The notes beneath the pieces were generated by a model. That model was not told the DNA's origin, searched no databases, and saw nothing but the letters and a program-made list of their open reading frames with translations. Source: Pseudomonadota bacterium (lineage in GTDB: Bacteria > Pseudomonadota > Alphaproteobacteria > Acetobacterales > Acetobacteraceae). Taken from it: a stretch of 34,972 nucleotides of DNA. Of the stretch, positions 6,586 to 14,558 are shown one piece after another (position 1 is the stretch's first letter; each line of letters opens with the position of its first letter). Where the stretch lies: NCBI GenBank assembly GCA_021818505.1, contig JAKADX010000042.1, positions 1-34,972 on the forward strand. The letters are read 5' to 3'. The position numbers were made by a program, and so were the translations under genes.

Positions 6586-7722
6586 TCAGCCCTGCGCGCC
6601 GGGCGAAACAACCATGCAATTGCCGTGATGCCCCAGTTTCTCGCAGGCCTGCATCGCCGCATCTCGCGACAGACCGACCAGGCGCGCGCGATACAGCGTT
6701 CCGTGGCCGTGATGCACCGGGCCGACGAACGGCTGCGCGCTGGCGAGGAACTCCCGCGCATGGTTGCGGGCCGCATCGGCGGCAGCGTGCGCCTGCTGCA
6801 CATTGCCGAACGCGCCGACCTGAATCGCCCAGTTGCCGCCGAGCGGCCCGCCGCGCTGCGTCGGCAGCGTGTCGGCGTAAGCGCGTGGCACGAGGTGAAA
6901 CCCGTTCGCGGGGCGCGGCGCCGCGGGCAGCGGCGGCTGCATCGGCGGCGCCGGCAGGGCGGCCATCTGCACCGGCTCACGCGTGTAGTCGTGCCGGGTC
7001 TGCGAATTCGCCGCCAGCGCCACCGGAGTGCGCTGCGGGCGCGGCATCCGTCGCGGTCCGGGTGGAATGTTCACCGGAATTTGCAGCATCGCGTACTGGG
7101 CAGCCTGCGACGGCCGCCGCGGCGCGATGCCGACGACCGAGGGACCGACATTGGCGACGTACTGCCGTGTCTCCGCCGGCAGCGAGCGGTGCCGCGTCAG
7201 GTAGTCGTCGAGCCGTCGTGGCCCGGCATTGTAGGCGGCAAGAAAGCCGGGCGAGCCATAGATGTCGTAGAGTTCCCGCATATAGGCCGCACCCGCCATG
7301 ATGTTGTCGTGCGGCTCGAACGGATCGGGGCCGAAGCCGTAGCGCGCCCGCAGGTCGGCGTAGGTTTCCGGCATTACCTGCATCAGCCCCATGGCACCGG
7401 CGCTGGAGGTGATGAGTTGTCCGTCGAGATAGAGCTGTCCGCCGGATTCCTGGCGCATGACGGCGCGGATCCAGCGCTCCGGCACGTCGTAGCGCTGCGC
7501 CGCCTCGATGATGTACGGACCCCACGGATCGCCGGGCGGCCCCGGAACCTTGTAGTCACGGCGGGCGTGCGCGGCATATTCCGCGGCGGCCTGAGGCGCG
7601 CTCACCTGCACCTGCGGATGCCCGGCACAGCCGGCCACTGCCGCCAAGGCGGCCAGGGCCGCGGCGAGCCGGAGACGGCCGAGGAACCGGCCTGGTGGGC
7701 AGGGGAGCGGAGGGGATAACAT
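6586..7722 (-). CDS. Lytic transglycosylase (SLT) with C-terminal SPOR domain, lipoprotein
   Basis: This 378-residue cell-envelope enzyme cleaves the glycan strand of peptidoglycan. I chose ATG 7722 because GGAGG lies 10 bases before it and it opens a lipoprotein signal peptide: RLRLAAALAALAAVAGC with the lipidated C32. The frame runs open to 8127, but that extension has no signal. The SLT domain covers about 65-195: catalytic E92 in RQESGG, the AGAMGLMQVMPET motif at 108-120, and AAYNAGPRRLDDYL at 162-175. A Pro-rich linker leads to a SPOR domain at about 291-378 (NWAIQVGAFGN, then LYRARLVGLS), which binds denuded glycan at division sites. An SLT-SPOR fusion suggests work at the septum. It is divergent from the small lipoprotein gene at 7969. 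Confidence 0.92.
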   Translation of the reverse strand: MLSPPLPCPPGRFLGRLRLAAALAALAAVAGCAGHPQVQVSAPQAAAEYAAHARRDYKVPGPPGDPWGPYIIEAAQRYDVPERWIRAVMRQESGGQLYLDGQLITSSAGAMGLMQVMPETYADLRARYGFGPDPFEPHDNIMAGAAYMRELYDIYGSPGFLAAYNAGPRRLDDYLTRHRSLPAETRQYVANVGPSVVGIAPRRPSQAAQYAMLQIPVNIPPGPRRMPRPQRTPVALAANSQTRHDYTREPVQMAALPAPPMQPPLPAAPRPANGFHLVPRAYADTLPTQRGGPLGGNWAIQVGAFGNVQQAHAAADAARNHAREFLASAQPFVGPVHHGHGTLYRARLVGLSRDAAMQACEKLGHHGNCMVVSPGAQG

Positions 7723-7968
7723 GCGGCACGGGCCTCCGTCGTGGCGCGGCCGGACCCCGGCCGGAGGGCACGACGGCATTACCCGCCGTCGTTCAGCGTG
7801 GCAGTCAGCAATCTCCCCTAAGTCCTTATCCGCAAGTGGCGGAAGGTGCAACACCAAATCGCTGATGAAACTCGTCCGGCGGTCACCATTCTGCGCACGA
7901 GATGCTTCCGGCCCGCTCGCGTTCTGGTAGAGTGCCGGGTGCCCCAACGCCGCGCCGAGACGCAGCCG

Positions 7969-8367
7969 ATGCACGCCGCCATTCATCGTCCTGCCATGGT
8001 TGCCGTCGCGCTCGGCCTTCTGGCCGGCTGTGCCCAAGGCCGGCCGCCGCCGGCCGCCGCCGCGCATCCCACCCCTGGGCCAGCCGATGAGGTCGGCGTG
8101 ATCGTCGCGGAACGTCCGCTGGCGCAACCGCGCCCCGCCGGCGACGTGCGCGGGACGATCCTCGCGGCGCTGGGCGATACGATGGCCGCGGCGCCGCCTG
8201 CTGGTGACCTCGAATTCATCGTGCGCCGGGCGGACGGGGCGACGCTCTCGGTGGTTCAGGACAACCCGCAGCGCCTGCGTCCCGGCGAGAGCGTGGCGAT
8301 CCGGCGCGAGCCGCGCGCGGTGCTGGTGCGTCAGGCGACGGATATGGTCGCGACGGCGGGCGACTGA
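7969..8367 (+). CDS. Small outer-membrane-type lipoprotein
   Basis: The product has 132 residues with a lipoprotein signal: AMVAVALGLLAGC, lipidated C21. The mature part is a Pro/Ala linker followed by one small beta domain at about 75-125 (EFIVRRADGATLSVVQDN, then RLRPGESVAIRRE). That domain resembles the C-terminal part of SlyB/17-kDa-antigen lipoproteins (dipeptide-like strand, DG turn, LRPGxxV), but the glycine-zipper segment normally before it is missing. It may be a shortened member. The start could also be ATG 7996; neither has a strong ribosome site. It is followed by a GC-rich hairpin. Confidence 0.7.
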   Translation: MHAAIHRPAMVAVALGLLAGCAQGRPPPAAAAHPTPGPADEVGVIVAERPLAQPRPAGDVRGTILAALGDTMAAAPPAGDLEFIVRRADGATLSVVQDNPQRLRPGESVAIRREPRAVLVRQATDMVATAGD

Positions 8368-8376
8368 GATCGGGCT

Positions 8377-8394
8377 GCGCCGCAGTTGCGGCGC
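8377..8394 (+). terminator. GC-rich hairpin after the lipoprotein gene
   Basis: GCGCCGC, loop AGTT, GCGGCGC forms a perfect 7-bp stem beginning 10 bases after the stop codon at 8367. No T run follows, so if it ends transcription it is not a textbook intrinsic terminator. It separates the lipoprotein gene from the ABC permease gene. Confidence 0.35.
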
Positions 8395-8423
8395 CGGCTG
8401 CGATCCTGTATCGGCTCCGCCCG

Positions 8424-9284
8424 ATGAGCGCTGCCCTGCAGTCCGTGGCGCGAGGGACGAATTCCCTCGAGCTGACTCCCGACCCCACCCTCGCGGCCCG
8501 GCACCGCATGGCGGTGCGCGACCTGCGGGGCGCCTGGGCGCTGCGGCGCCTGTGCTGGACGCTCGCCTGGCTCGACATCAAGCTGCGCTATCGCGGCTCC
8601 ATGCTCGGGCCGTTCTGGCTGACGCTGTCAACGGCGATCATGGTGGCAGCGATGGGGGGCATCTACGCCGCCCTGTTCCATATGAATCTGCACGAGTACC
8701 TGCCGTTCCTGGCGCTGTCGCTGGTGCTGTGGGGGTTCCTTGCGGCGCTGGTCGGCGATGCCAGCCTGGGCTTCACGTCGTCGGAGGGGATGATTCGCTC
8801 CATGCGCATGCCCTTCACGCTCTATGCCGCCCGCATTGTCGTACGCAACGTGGTCGTGCTGGCGCACAACATCGTGGTGATCGTGGCGGTCTTCGCGATC
8901 TACGGGATCTGGCCGGGCGCGATCGCGCTGCTGGCGCTGCCGGCCTTTGCATTGTGGCTCGTGGATGCATTGGCGTTCTCGCTCACGCTTGGCGCACTGT
9001 GCGCCCGCTTCCGCGACATCCCGCCGATCGTGGCCAATGTTGTGCAGATGATGTTTTTCGTGACGCCGGTGATCTGGCGCCCCGAACTGGTCGGCCGCGA
9101 TCGCATGTGGCTGCTGCCGGTCAACCCGTTCGGCTCACTGCTGGAGATCGTGCGCGCGCCGCTGCTCGGCGAAGTGCCGACCGCGATGACCTATGTCTCG
9201 GCGGTGCTCTATTCTCTGTTGCTGCTCGCACTGTCCTGGATGCTGTTCGTGCGCGTGCGCAACCGCATCGCGTTCTGGGTGTAG
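8424..9284 (+). CDS. ABC-2 type permease, polysaccharide/glycolipid exporter (Wzm-like)
   Basis: The 286-residue inner-membrane protein has six predicted membrane segments after a cytoplasmic N-terminus. The signature LAWLDIKLRYRGSMLGPFWLTL at about 49-70 is typical of Wzm/KpsM/TagG-type permeases that flip O-antigen, capsule or teichoic-acid glycolipids. The loop CARFRDIPPIVANVVQMMFFVTPVIW at about 192-217 and NPFGSLLEIVRAPLLG at about 234-249 are also conserved in the family. It lies 5 bases before its ATPase, so the two form one transporter of two permeases and two ATPases. No glycosyltransferase genes are nearby, so the exported glycan is unknown. Confidence 0.9.
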   Translation: MSAALQSVARGTNSLELTPDPTLAARHRMAVRDLRGAWALRRLCWTLAWLDIKLRYRGSMLGPFWLTLSTAIMVAAMGGIYAALFHMNLHEYLPFLALSLVLWGFLAALVGDASLGFTSSEGMIRSMRMPFTLYAARIVVRNVVVLAHNIVVIVAVFAIYGIWPGAIALLALPAFALWLVDALAFSLTLGALCARFRDIPPIVANVVQMMFFVTPVIWRPELVGRDRMWLLPVNPFGSLLEIVRAPLLGEVPTAMTYVSAVLYSLLLLALSWMLFVRVRNRIAFWV

Positions 9285-9289
9285 GCGTC

Positions 9290-10060
9290 ATGTCGGCCGA
9301 GATCGACGTCCGCGGCGTCAGCTTGGATTTCCCGCTCTATCACGGCAGCGCGCGCAGCCTGAAGCGTACCGTGTTCTCCACCGTCTCCGGCCGCATGGGC
9401 AGCGATGCCAAACATCGCGTCGTGGTGCAGGCGCTGCGCGACATCGGCTTCCGGCTGACCAGCGGCGACCGGCTTGGGCTGATCGGCACCAACGGGGCCG
9501 GCAAGACCACGCTGCTGCGCACGCTCGCCGGCATCTATGAGCCGGCGGTCGGACAGATTCGCGTGCGCGGCACGCTGAATGCGCTGCTCGATCCGAATCT
9601 CGGCATGAATCTCGAACTGACCGGGCGCGAGAACATCATGCTGCGCGGCCTCTACAATGGCCTGGACAACACGATGATCCGCCGGCTGGTGGAGGACGTG
9701 AGCGAGTTCGCCGAACTCGATGCGTTCATGGACCTGCCGGTGCGCATCTATAGCTCCGGCATGGTGGTGCGGCTCGGCTTCGCGCTTGCCACCGCGATCC
9801 GGCCACAGGTGCTGCTGATGGACGAATGGTTCCTCGCCGGCGACGCCGTGTTTCTGGAGAAGGCGCGCGGACGCCTGGAGGACATGGTGCGCGGGGCGGA
9901 AATTCTGGTGCTGTCCTCGCACGCCAGGACGGCGGTGCTGGACTGGTGCACGCGCGTGCTTTGGCTTGACCAGGGCCGCATCCGCGAGGACGGGCCGCCC
10001 GCCGATGTGATGGCCGTCTATGAAGCGCACGCCGCCAGCGCGATGCCGATGGCGGCCTAG
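9290..10060 (+). CDS. ABC transporter ATPase of the glycan exporter (Wzt-like, short form)
   Basis: This 256-residue cytoplasmic ATPase starts at ATG 9290, five bases after the permease stop. Walker A is GTNGAGKT at 66-73, the signature is YSSGMVVRLGFA at 154-165 (the SGM form typical of Wzt/KpsT/TagH ATPases), Walker B is VLLMDEWF at 174-181 and the H-loop is SSHAR at 209-213. Residues 1-48, including LYHGSARSLKRTV, are the family's usual front. It stops right after the nucleotide-binding domain, so it lacks the C-terminal carbohydrate-binding domain of O-antigen Wzt proteins that read a capped chain end. It therefore resembles the KpsT/RfbE short type. Its stop codon overlaps that of the convergent methyltransferase. 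Confidence 0.92.
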   Translation: MSAEIDVRGVSLDFPLYHGSARSLKRTVFSTVSGRMGSDAKHRVVVQALRDIGFRLTSGDRLGLIGTNGAGKTTLLRTLAGIYEPAVGQIRVRGTLNALLDPNLGMNLELTGRENIMLRGLYNGLDNTMIRRLVEDVSEFAELDAFMDLPVRIYSSGMVVRLGFALATAIRPQVLLMDEWFLAGDAVFLEKARGRLEDMVRGAEILVLSSHARTAVLDWCTRVLWLDQGRIREDGPPADVMAVYEAHAASAMPMAA

Positions 10061-11079
10061 CTGCGCTGCAGCACGACCAGATCCTGCCAGTTGGCCAACC
10101 CGCCCGCGCGGTAGGCGCGGACGGTGAAACCACGCGTCCAGTGACGTCGCAGATGCGTCTCGGTCTGGTAGGTGGCACGGTAGTACCCGGCCGGCGCGAT
10201 GCCGTCCAGGCGCGGGTCGGGCGTGCCGTCCAGCAGTCCGTCACGTGCCAGCGCCGCCTGCTGCTCCGCCGGCAGCACGATGGCGGCGAGCGGCCCGTGG
10301 ACGGAGGCGACCAGCACGCCGGAGGGTGCCAGCACACGGCGAATTTCGTCCAGCCAGCAACGCTGCACCGGCCCAGCGAGATGCGTCATGACCGAGGCGG
10401 CCACCACCGCATCGAAGCTGCCGTCGGCGAACGGCAGCGGCGGGAACGGTGCGGTGGCGTGGAAGGCGACGTCGGCGAGGTTGTCGCGGCACCAGGCGAT
10501 CGCCTCGGCGTCGATGTCGCAGCCCACCGGCCGCAGCCCCGGCCACAGGCACGCCATGAACCGCGTCGCACGTGCCGGGCCGCAGCCCCAGTCGAGCAGC
10601 CGCGGCCGTGCCGCGCCCGGCAGATGCGCCCTCACCGCCGCCAGTAGCTGCGCGGCGATGTTGAGGCCGGCGCGGTCGAAACGCGCGGCGTCGGTGCCGG
10701 CCGAAACCCGCTCCATCAGCGTCGGGCCAGGCGCGGGCATCGGCGGCATGCCGCCTGCCGGCCAGTATTCCTCCGTCGCCGCCACCGGTCGCCCGCCCGC
10801 CAGCCCGATCGTCTCGACGCGCAGCAGCGTGCTGGTTGACGTGAAGGGGTGGCGCACCCGCAGACCGGATGCGGCCGCGTGCGGCACGCCCGAGAACACC
10901 GCCGCCACGTCAGGCCGCGTAAGCACCGGCACCTCGGCCAGCACCACGCCGTCGAGAGAAAGCCGGACGGCGTCGATCGGCTGCGCCGGGTGCAGCAGCC
11001 AGCCCGACGCCTCCGCCGCGCCGTCGCCGAGCGCCAGCCAGTCGATTGCGCCGAGCGCGCCGGGAAGGGGGGACGTCAT
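10057..11079 (-). CDS. Class I SAM-dependent methyltransferase
   Basis: The 340-residue protein has a methyltransferase domain at about 135-275. Motif I is LLDWGCGPAR at 161-170, the acidic end of strand 2 is VGCDID at 185-190, and DAVVAASVMTHL at 223-234 is followed by RRVLAPSGVLVASVHG. This pattern is typical of Methyltransf_11/25 enzymes. Residues 1-110 form a separate beta-rich domain that I do not recognise, perhaps for substrate binding. The acceptor is unknown. It faces the glycan exporter genes and shares their last four bases (CTAG), so a link to glycan methylation is possible but rests on position only. Confidence 0.85.
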   Translation of the reverse strand: MTSPLPGALGAIDWLALGDGAAEASGWLLHPAQPIDAVRLSLDGVVLAEVPVLTRPDVAAVFSGVPHAAASGLRVRHPFTSTSTLLRVETIGLAGGRPVAATEEYWPAGGMPPMPAPGPTLMERVSAGTDAARFDRAGLNIAAQLLAAVRAHLPGAARPRLLDWGCGPARATRFMACLWPGLRPVGCDIDAEAIAWCRDNLADVAFHATAPFPPLPFADGSFDAVVAASVMTHLAGPVQRCWLDEIRRVLAPSGVLVASVHGPLAAIVLPAEQQAALARDGLLDGTPDPRLDGIAPAGYYRATYQTETHLRRHWTRGFTVRAYRAGGLANWQDLVVLQRS

Positions 11080-11143
11080 GACCCCGCTGATAGCCGAGGT
11101 CGGAGGCGGACGGAACCGCCCCGCGACCTGTCGCGCCGTCGCG

Positions 11144-11812
11144 TCAGCCGCCCAGTGCCGCGCGCAGCGCGTCGGCCTGCTTGTTGCTGACCGCCCCTTG
11201 CGCGATCTGCTCGGCGTTCACCGCTTTGCCGTAATATGTGTTGTCACGGTCCAGCCGCTGCGACACGTCGCTACCTGACATCGTGAGGCCGCCATAGGCG
11301 CCTTTCGACTTCGACCAGGTGACGACATCGGCGCCCGTCAACTGTTCCTGCGCGGCGGCGTTCATGTCGATGATCGACAGCCCGCCGCCGGCCTTGAAGG
11401 AGAAATTGCTGGTCTTCATCAGGCTGTCGAGCGCGCGCTGGCTCATCACGAACATCACCACCGAGCTTTCCTCCGCGCCGATTTGCAGACCGAGGGAAAT
11501 CGACGAGGTTTCGTAGAACGCCGGATAGCTCCAGGTCGTCGGCCCGCGCACCAGCATCACACCCTGACCGCGCGTTCCGCCGACGGCGACGCCGCCTTTG
11601 ATCAGATCGGGGAAGATCATCACGGCCTTTGCCTTGGTCAACAGGCTCGCTCCCTTCGCTCCGCTGTCAGCTTTCATCACGCCGACGGTGTGGGTCGCGG
11701 CATCGACCAGCGATTGCTCGTTCTGCTCCTGCTGTTGCGGAGTCGAGGCGCAGCCCGCCAACGTCAATCCGCCGACAAGTCCGATCCCTGCAAGAAATAC
11801 GCGACGCTGCAT
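11144..11812 (-). CDS. SYLF-domain (Ysc84-type) lipoprotein
   Basis: This 222-residue secreted lipoprotein starts at ATG 11812 with a very strong ribosome site (GGGAGGAA). The signal is RRVFLAGIGLVGGLTLAGC with lipidation at about C21. The SYLF/Ysc84 domain fills the rest: KAKAVMIFPDLIKGGVAVGGTRGQGVML at about 61-88, a WSYPAFYETSSISLGLQIGAEESSVVMFVMS core, and FKAGGGLSIIDMNA. SYLF domains bind membrane lipids in eukaryotes; the bacterial proteins are thought to sit in the envelope, with no firmly known role. The gene stands alone, with a possible promoter listed separately. Confidence 0.92.
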   Translation of the reverse strand: MQRRVFLAGIGLVGGLTLAGCASTPQQQEQNEQSLVDAATHTVGVMKADSGAKGASLLTKAKAVMIFPDLIKGGVAVGGTRGQGVMLVRGPTTWSYPAFYETSSISLGLQIGAEESSVVMFVMSQRALDSLMKTSNFSFKAGGGLSIIDMNAAAQEQLTGADVVTWSKSKGAYGGLTMSGSDVSQRLDRDNTYYGKAVNAEQIAQGAVSNKQADALRAALGG

Positions 11813-11891
11813 ACGGATTTCCTCCCATTGCGAATGACAACAATGTCAGAGATGATGTGCAGATCAGCGAAGTCCGTTTGTTCGCGCGTTC

Positions 11892-11920
11892 GTTCTGTGC
11901 GAGGAGCTTCGCGCTGTCAA
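11892..11920 (-). promoter_or_regulatory. Candidate sigma70-type promoter of the SYLF gene
   Basis: On the minus strand a perfect TTGACA (complement of 11915-11920) is followed after 17 bases by CAGAAC (complement of 11892-11897), a poor -10 with 3 of 6 matches. It lies about 80 bases before the SYLF start. The rest of the 11813-12128 gap (316 bases) shows no gene or other clear site. Confidence 0.3.
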
Positions 11921-12128
11921 GCGTGTCGCAACGTCACGCCGCAAGTTCGAACCGGAGCGCGTGCATCCGAGCGGACGGATTGAGCAGACGCTTCGGCGGG
12001 AAACTCAGTCACGGTCTCCGGCGTGCGGGCCTTCGACTCAGATTGACCGCTGCCAGCCTGGACCGGCGCCGCGCCGGTGGTTCAGAATGCCGCAAGCCGG
12101 CCACGTCGCCGCGCGGGAGACCGGTCGC

Positions 12129-13034
12129 ATGGATGTCTTCGTCACGGGCGCAGGCGGCTATATAGGCGGGGCTGTGGCGCTGCGACTGCTGCGGGCCGGC
12201 TACCGCGTCACCGGACTTGTGCGTGGTCGGGACAAGGCAGACGCGCTGACCCGACTTGGTATCGTGCCGGTCCTGGGCGATCTGGACGATGCCGGTCTGC
12301 TGACGCGCGAGGCGCGCCGTGCGGAGGCGGTCGTCAATGCCGCGAGCAGTGATCACCGGGGTGCCGTCGCGGCGTTGCTCTCCGGCCTCTCCGGGTCCGG
12401 CAAGCTGCTGCTGCATACGAGCGGCTCCAGCATCGTCGCCGACGAGGCTTGCGGCGAATTCTCTGATCAGGTGTACGATGAGGGCTCGCTGCCCGCACCG
12501 TTGCCCGACAAGGCACCGCGCGTCGCCATCGACCGGTTGGTCCTCGACGCCGCCACGTCCGGCGTGCGCGGCGTCGTCGTGTGCAATGCGATGATCTACG
12601 GACGCAGTCCCGGCCTGCACGCGGAGAGCGTGCAGATTCCCGCGCTGATCGTGCAGGCGCGCCGCAGCGGCGTCGTGCGTCATGTGGGGCGGGGCCTGAA
12701 CGTCTGGTCAACGGTCCATATCGACGACGTCGCGGAACTCTATCGTCTGGCCTTCGACAAGGCGCCCGCCGGCACCTTTCTGTTTGCCGAAAACGGAGAA
12801 GCGTCGCTTGCAAGCATCACCGCTGCCATCGCCGAAGGGCTGCGCCTGGGCGCCCCGCAGCCCTGGCCGATCGAAGACGCTGTGCGCGAATGGGGATATC
12901 AGCGGGCGGTATACTCGCTCGGCGCCAACAGCCGCGTGCGTTCCCGCCGCGCCAGGGAGCTTCTCGGCTGGGCGCCGCGACACCGCTCGGTCATCGACTG
13001 GATCAGGCAGGACCTCGCCGCCGCCGGCGCGTGA
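12129..13034 (+). CDS. NAD(P)-dependent epimerase/dehydratase-like protein (atypical extended SDR)
   Basis: The 301-residue protein starts at ATG 12129, which opens directly into the Rossmann strand MDVFVTGAGGYIGG (G7, G10, G13). GDLDD at 50-54 and NAAS at 70-73 follow as usual. The catalytic Ser/Thr region is HTSGSS at 96-101. The YxxxK pair expected some 25-35 residues later is not there: the equivalent stretch reads RVAIDR at 131-136, and Y116 is not followed by Lys at +4. NAMIYG at 153-158 and the STVHIDDVAELY block at about 197-208 are intact. So the fold is clear but the normal SDR proton-relay is absent or altered. It could be a binding protein or use another chemistry. The substrate is unknown. 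Confidence 0.82.
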   Translation: MDVFVTGAGGYIGGAVALRLLRAGYRVTGLVRGRDKADALTRLGIVPVLGDLDDAGLLTREARRAEAVVNAASSDHRGAVAALLSGLSGSGKLLLHTSGSSIVADEACGEFSDQVYDEGSLPAPLPDKAPRVAIDRLVLDAATSGVRGVVVCNAMIYGRSPGLHAESVQIPALIVQARRSGVVRHVGRGLNVWSTVHIDDVAELYRLAFDKAPAGTFLFAENGEASLASITAAIAEGLRLGAPQPWPIEDAVREWGYQRAVYSLGANSRVRSRRARELLGWAPRHRSVIDWIRQDLAAAGA

Positions 13035-13058
13035 ACGTGCTGAAGCGACGGCGCCCCG

Positions 13059-14558
13059 TCAGTTCAGGTTCACCACGTCGGGCAGCATGATCGGCAGGTG
13101 CCGCGGCTCGACCAGCACCATGTCAGTGCCGATCGTGGGCGGCTTGGCCTGATCGTTGGCACGCAGCGGCAGGTCGGGCACCGCGCTGATCGTCGTCGCG
13201 CGCAGCAGCGCCGCGACGAATGACCGTCCCCACACCAGCGGCGAACGATTCTCGATCGCCGCCCAACACGCCTGCCAACGTTCGCAACGCTCGGCCAGCG
13301 GCATCGCCAGCGCGCGATCGAGCGCGTCCGCCATCTCGTGCGCATCGTGCGGATTGATTGTGAGCGCGCCGGTGAGCTGCTGCGCCGCGCCGGCGAAGCG
13401 CGACAGCACCAGCACGCCGGGATCGGTCGGGTCCTGCGCCGCGACGAACTCCTTGGCGACGAGGTTCATGCCGTCGCGCAGCGGCGTCACCAGGCCCACG
13501 CGCGCGTGGCGCAGATAGCCGGCGACAAGTGCGCGGTTCACGGCGCGCGAGACGAAACGCAGCGGCTGCCAGTCGGCCTCAGCAAGGTCGGCGTTGAGCT
13601 TGCCGGCCTCGCGGTCCAGACTGTCGCGAAGTGCGCGATAGCTCGCCACGTCCTTGCGTGACGTTGCGGCGATTTGCAGCATGGTCGCGCGGCGCAGCCA
13701 TTTCGGCGACTGCTCGAACAGCGCGCGCAGGCCGCCGAGCCGTTGCAGCAGTCCCTTGGTCGGGTCGAGCCGTTCGACGCCGAGGATCAGATGCTGGCCG
13801 TGCAGGCTGCGGCGCAGCCGCATTGCCTCGGGCGAACGCGCCATGGCGGAGGCGAGGTCGGCGAAACCATGCGGATCGATCTCGACGGGGAACACGCCCA
13901 GCCGCACGCGACGGTGCCCGACCTCCAGCGCATTGCCGGGCAGCCGCCGCGCCTCGGCGAACAGTTCCGCGGCAGCGGCGAAGTTGGCGAGGTCGTTCTC
14001 GGTCTGAAAGCCCAGCAGATCAGCCGCGAGCATGTCGCGCACCAGCGCGCCGACCTCCGGGGCCGCCGCCAGGACGTCGGCCGAGGCGAACGGGACGTGC
14101 AGGAAGAATCCGATCGGGTTGGACACCCCACGCGCCCGCAGCGCAGCGGCCAGCGGCAGCAGGTGGTAATCATGCACCCAGACCAGATCGGTGGGCCGCA
14201 ACAGCGGCAGCAAGGCGCCCGCCATGCGCGCATTCACCTCGCGATAGACGCGCGCGTCGCGGCGGTCGAACTGCATGAGCTCCGGCATGGTGTGCAGCAG
14301 CGGCCACAGCACGCCGTTGGCGAAGTTGTTGTAGTAGCGGTCGTGTTCGTCCTGCGTCAGGTCGATCGTGGCGTAATCGACGCCGCCATCATGGCGCACG
14401 CAAATGCCGCCGCTGCTGGCGGCCACGGCGCCGCTCCAGCCGAACCACAGCCCACCGCGCTTCTCCATCAGTCCATCAAGTGCCACCGCGAGCCCACCGG
14501 CCGGCGCACCCGCGGTCGCCGTCGGCACGCGATTGGACACAACCACCAGGCGATTCAT
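13059..14558 (-). CDS. otsA: Trehalose-6-phosphate synthase
   Basis: This 499-residue GT20 glycosyltransferase joins UDP-glucose and glucose-6-phosphate to give trehalose-6-phosphate. Substrate residues align with E. coli OtsA almost without offset: R10, G21-G22, W85 in NGVLWPLLH, D130 in WVHDYH, H154 in LHVPF, R263 and K268 in VERLDPTKG. The C-terminal nucleotide-sugar part has RDGMNLVAKEFVAAQ and LSRFAGAAQQL. It starts at ATG 14558, whose ATGA overlaps the treY stop; GGAGG lies 4 bases before. It is the last gene of the six-gene cluster. No otsB phosphatase gene is seen in the window, so its product must be dephosphorylated by an enzyme coded elsewhere or act as a signal. Confidence 0.96.
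   Translation of the reverse strand: MNRLVVVSNRVPTATAGAPAGGLAVALDGLMEKRGGLWFGWSGAVAASSGGICVRHDGGVDYATIDLTQDEHDRYYNNFANGVLWPLLHTMPELMQFDRRDARVYREVNARMAGALLPLLRPTDLVWVHDYHLLPLAAALRARGVSNPIGFFLHVPFASADVLAAAPEVGALVRDMLAADLLGFQTENDLANFAAAAELFAEARRLPGNALEVGHRRVRLGVFPVEIDPHGFADLASAMARSPEAMRLRRSLHGQHLILGVERLDPTKGLLQRLGGLRALFEQSPKWLRRATMLQIAATSRKDVASYRALRDSLDREAGKLNADLAEADWQPLRFVSRAVNRALVAGYLRHARVGLVTPLRDGMNLVAKEFVAAQDPTDPGVLVLSRFAGAAQQLTGALTINPHDAHEMADALDRALAMPLAERCERWQACWAAIENRSPLVWGRSFVAALLRATTISAVPDLPLRANDQAKPPTIGTDMVLVEPRHLPIMLPDVVNLN

Noticed and set aside
6106-7719. 537-residue open frame on the plus strand opposite pncA and the transglycosylase
   Set aside because: Same mirror effect across two well-supported genes; composition is Arg/Gly/His-rich and no family is recognisable.
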